DNA of 64,000 nucleotides from Endozoicomonas sp. 4G (GTDB lineage Bacteria; Pseudomonadota; Gammaproteobacteria; Pseudomonadales; Endozoicomonadaceae): NCBI RefSeq assembly GCF_023822025.1, contig NZ_CP082909.1, positions 1,850,001 to 1,914,000 of the forward strand, read 5' to 3'. Shown piece by piece: positions 61,777 to 64,000 of this stretch (position 1 is its first letter; each line of letters starts with the position of its first letter). The notes under the pieces were generated by a model. It saw only the letters and a program-made list of their open reading frames with translations, ran no database searches and was not told where the DNA came from. The position numbers and the translations under genes were made by a program.

Positions 61777-62922
61777 ATGAAATCGTTGTTCAGCCTGCCT
61801 AAAGGCAAGGCTTTAACTCATAACAAAAAGCCGGGTTACTCACCATTTTTCATAAGCTCATGGGTCGCTGCGGTGCTGCTTCTCACTGGCTGCTCGCAGC
61901 CACAGGAAGAGCACAAAGAGGTGGTTCGTCCTGTGAAGCTGTTCAAGGTGGAGAGCTCTAATGCCGGTAACTTACGACAGTTCCCGGCCAAGGTGTATGC
62001 CAGTGAGGAAGCCGAAATGTCTTTTCGCATTCCTGGTGAGCTGGTGGAGTTTCCTGTCAAACAGGCGGAAGAAGTCAGGAAAGGGCAGTTGCTGGCCAGG
62101 CTCGATGACCGCGATATACGTAATGAGCTGGCTGCCCGGCAGGCGGATTATGATCTGGCAAAAACAGAATATGGCCGGATTAAATCATTACACCAGAAAA
62201 AAATGGTCTCCCAGTCTGAGCTGGATAACGCCAGCGCCAGACTCAAGTCAGCCGGGGCGGCCCTGGAGTTGGCCAAAGATAAATTGGAGTACTCGGTGCT
62301 GACTGCGCCGTTTGATGGCCGGGTTGCCCAGACTCTGGTCGAGAACCATCAGTTTGTTCAGGCACAGCAGGCCATTCTTATTCTGCAGGGCAGCAATACT
62401 CTGGATGTCAGCATTCAGATTCCCGAGAGTATTGTATCCGGTATCCGCAAGGAGGATGTCGATTTCAGTTATCAACCCGTTGTCACGTTTGCCGGAAAAC
62501 CCGGTGCTGAATATAAGGTCAGTTACAAAGAGCACGCCACCAGGGTCACTCCCGGTACCCAGTCTTACGAGGCGGTTTTCACGCTGCCTGTTCCTGAGGA
62601 CTTAACGGTTTATCCCGGTATGGGCGCCACCCTGACTATGGATCTGGCAAAAGTTTCACCAGCAGCCAACGGCGGCGAGCACTTTGTTGTGCCTCTGTCT
62701 GCGGTGTTGAAAGACAATTCCACCGGCAAGGAGCAGGTCTGGGTATACGATGAGCAGAATAACACGGTGCATCCGGTTGCCGTGACCGTGGGTACTATTC
62801 TCCAGTCCGGTATTGAATTGACTTCAGGCCTTAAGGGAGGTGAGCGCATTGTTTCAGCCGGTGTCAATCGTCTGCGTCCCGGTATGAAAGTCCGGCCTTT
62901 GCAGCGTGAACGGGGGCTGTAA
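61777..62922 (+). CDS. RND efflux periplasmic adaptor (membrane fusion protein)
   Basis: 381 residues from ATG 61777 (GAGGG 9 nt upstream). Lipobox LLTGC near residue 40 after an unusually long N-region (about 26 residues). Then the lipoyl/barrel-sandwich halves (VKQAEEVRKGQLLARLDDRD and YSVLTAPFDGRVAQTLVENH), a coiled-coil hairpin (about 105-165) and the membrane-proximal domain. Joins the RND pump to an outer-membrane channel. The pump starts 2 nt after its stop; an outer-membrane factor is not in the window. Confidence 0.94.
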   Translation: MKSLFSLPKGKALTHNKKPGYSPFFISSWVAAVLLLTGCSQPQEEHKEVVRPVKLFKVESSNAGNLRQFPAKVYASEEAEMSFRIPGELVEFPVKQAEEVRKGQLLARLDDRDIRNELAARQADYDLAKTEYGRIKSLHQKKMVSQSELDNASARLKSAGAALELAKDKLEYSVLTAPFDGRVAQTLVENHQFVQAQQAILILQGSNTLDVSIQIPESIVSGIRKEDVDFSYQPVVTFAGKPGAEYKVSYKEHATRVTPGTQSYEAVFTLPVPEDLTVYPGMGATLTMDLAKVSPAANGGEHFVVPLSAVLKDNSTGKEQVWVYDEQNNTVHPVAVTVGTILQSGIELTSGLKGGERIVSAGVNRLRPGMKVRPLQRERGL

Positions 62923-62924
62923 CC

Positions 62925-64000
62925 ATGAATATCGCAGAGTATTCGATTCGAAATAAAGTCGTCAGCTGGATGTTTGTGGTGCTGCTGCTGATCGGCGGTA
63001 CGATCTCTTTCTTTGGTCTGGGAAAGTTGGAGTTTCCGGAATTCCCGATTCCCCAGGCTATGGTCAATACGGCTTATCCCGGAGCTTCACCCCAGCAGGT
63101 TGAAGAAGAGGTGACTTTGCCTCTGGAGCGGGCCATCCTGGAACTGGAATACGTAAAGAATATCGATTCTGTCTCCAGTGCGGGTCTCTCCCAGATCATG
63201 ATAGAGCTGAAGGATGAGTTCACCGCCAGCGATCAGCCACAAATATGGGATGAGCTTCGCAGTCAGGTTAATGATGCCCAGTCGTCTATGCCACCAGGTG
63301 TCTTGCCTTCCATCGTCAACGATGACTTCAGTGATGTGTTTGGCATTCTGCTGAATATCAGTGGTCGTGACTTTAATTATCGTGAGCTGGAAAATTATGG
63401 CGACTTTCTTCAGCGCGAGCTTTCCCAGATTGATGGCGTCAAGAAAGTCAGTCTGGCGGGTACGGTTGACGAACAGGTGGTGATTGAAATCTCTCAGCCC
63501 AAAGCGGCGGCCCTGGGGGTTGATCCGGCCTATATCTTCAGTCTGATCCAGAATCAGAATGTAGTTTCCAATGCTGGCAAGATGTTTATCGACGGTTTTT
63601 CGGTGCGTATTCATCCCACGGGTGAGTTCAGGGACATCAGTGAACTGAAGCAGTTGTTGGTCAGCACGCCTGGCACCACTGAGCTGATCTACCTGGGTGA
63701 TATTGCTGATGTTTACACCACCTTTGACGACACGCCGCAAAACCTTTATCGCAGCAACGGTGAACAGGCGATTTCCCTGGGCATCGCTTTTGCCAAAGGT
63801 GTCAACGTGGTGGATGTAGGGGAGGCCGTTAATGTCCGTCTGGCTGAACTGGAATCCAGTCGTCCTGTCGGGATCGATGTTACCTTTGTCTACGATCAGC
63901 CTGAAGTAGTCAGAGCGTCTGTGAATGGCTTTCTGGTCAGTCTGGCCCAGGCCATTGCCATTGTCATTGTCGTCTTGCTGTTTGCCATGGGGCTGCGTGC
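62925..64000 (+). CDS. RND-family efflux permease, 3' end outside the window
   Basis: The plus strand is open from ATG 62925 to the right edge (358 codons, no stop). The N-terminus IAEYSIRNKVVSWMFVVLLL is the cytoplasmic entry to TM1, then LGKLEFPEFPIPQAMVNTAY, YPGASPQQVEEEVTLPLE and the porter subdomain (QRELSQIDGVKKVSLAG). At the end TM2 begins (AIAIVIVVLLFAMGLRA). It belongs to the AcrB-type HAE1/ACR_tran family, of the divergent type usually paired with a lipoprotein adaptor and TetR. About two-thirds of the protein is missing. Confidence 0.94.
   Translation, partial: MNIAEYSIRNKVVSWMFVVLLLIGGTISFFGLGKLEFPEFPIPQAMVNTAYPGASPQQVEEEVTLPLERAILELEYVKNIDSVSSAGLSQIMIELKDEFTASDQPQIWDELRSQVNDAQSSMPPGVLPSIVNDDFSDVFGILLNISGRDFNYRELENYGDFLQRELSQIDGVKKVSLAGTVDEQVVIEISQPKAAALGVDPAYIFSLIQNQNVVSNAGKMFIDGFSVRIHPTGEFRDISELKQLLVSTPGTTELIYLGDIADVYTTFDDTPQNLYRSNGEQAISLGIAFAKGVNVVDVGEAVNVRLAELESSRPVGIDVTFVYDQPEVVRASVNGFLVSLAQAIAIVIVVLLFAMGLR

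Overview
The window looks like chromosome of a marine gammaproteobacterium of the Oceanospirillales, most likely Endozoicomonas or a close relative. This is inferred from protein flavour (UvrB, GlnS, CysS, LpxH, MiaE, TmcA and TusDCBE close to enterobacterial and Pseudomonas forms), from conserved gene orders (lpxH-ppiB beside glnS-cysS; yccA-tusDCBE; pdxH), and from many secreted orphan proteins and IS elements. No rRNA or species marker is present, so the genus is a guess.

Layout. 1-9.2 kb: left-edge lipase-like protein (incomplete), oligopeptide-binding lipoprotein, a 170-bp palindromic repeat, a secreted beta-helix-like protein, an aspartate aminotransferase, uvrB and a secreted orphan. 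9.4-12.4 kb: tRNA-Val(GAC), then two decayed insertion sequences (IS3 family and ISAzo13 family). 12.5-15 kb: two exported orphan proteins and a 56-residue XapX protein. 15-19.3 kb: an envelope-glycan locus (GT39, a PAP2-GtrA fusion, GT9). 19.3-25.6 kb: core genes (XRE regulator, HU, miaE, lpxH, ppiB, glnS, cysS). 25.7-36.4 kb: an accessory block bounded on the right by tRNA-Pro(GGG). It begins with an integron-type cassette array without an integrase (three recognisable attC sites; ASCH, GNAT, cupin, DUF4870 and a broken DinJ antitoxin). It continues with a dead ISNCY-type transposase, a higA-pxpABC operon behind a dead higB, an antitoxin fragment, and a P4-type integrase cut in two by an intact ISAzo13 copy. 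36.7-50.6 kb: ppiA, a rhodanese-like lipoprotein, tmcA, glutaredoxin, a Tus-like protein with pdxH, an AbgT transporter, an M16 protease, an orphan CopG antitoxin, an enoyl-CoA hydratase/hydrolase, a deoxynucleoside kinase and an SDR. 50.6-57.2 kb: a YfcC transporter whose stop codon lies inside the second palindromic repeat, an oxidoreductase, an orphan Panacea protein, an exported 925-residue protein ending in a complete TatD nuclease domain, and two identical tRNA-Ser(TGA) genes. 57.4-64 kb: yccA, tusDCBE, a methyltransferase-like protein with a disordered N-terminus, and a TetR regulator with an RND efflux adaptor and pump (pump cut by the right edge).

Themes. The window holds five antitoxin-type genes or fragments and no intact toxin. 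Three transposases and the DinJ antitoxin are each broken by what looks like a single-base deletion, mostly in or beside short homopolymers, so either decay or sequencing error is possible. The strongest candidates for something new are the exported TatD fusion, the HigA-pxpABC coupling, the PAP2-GtrA fusion in its glycosyltransferase locus, and the palindromic element that appears to use CTAG as its target.
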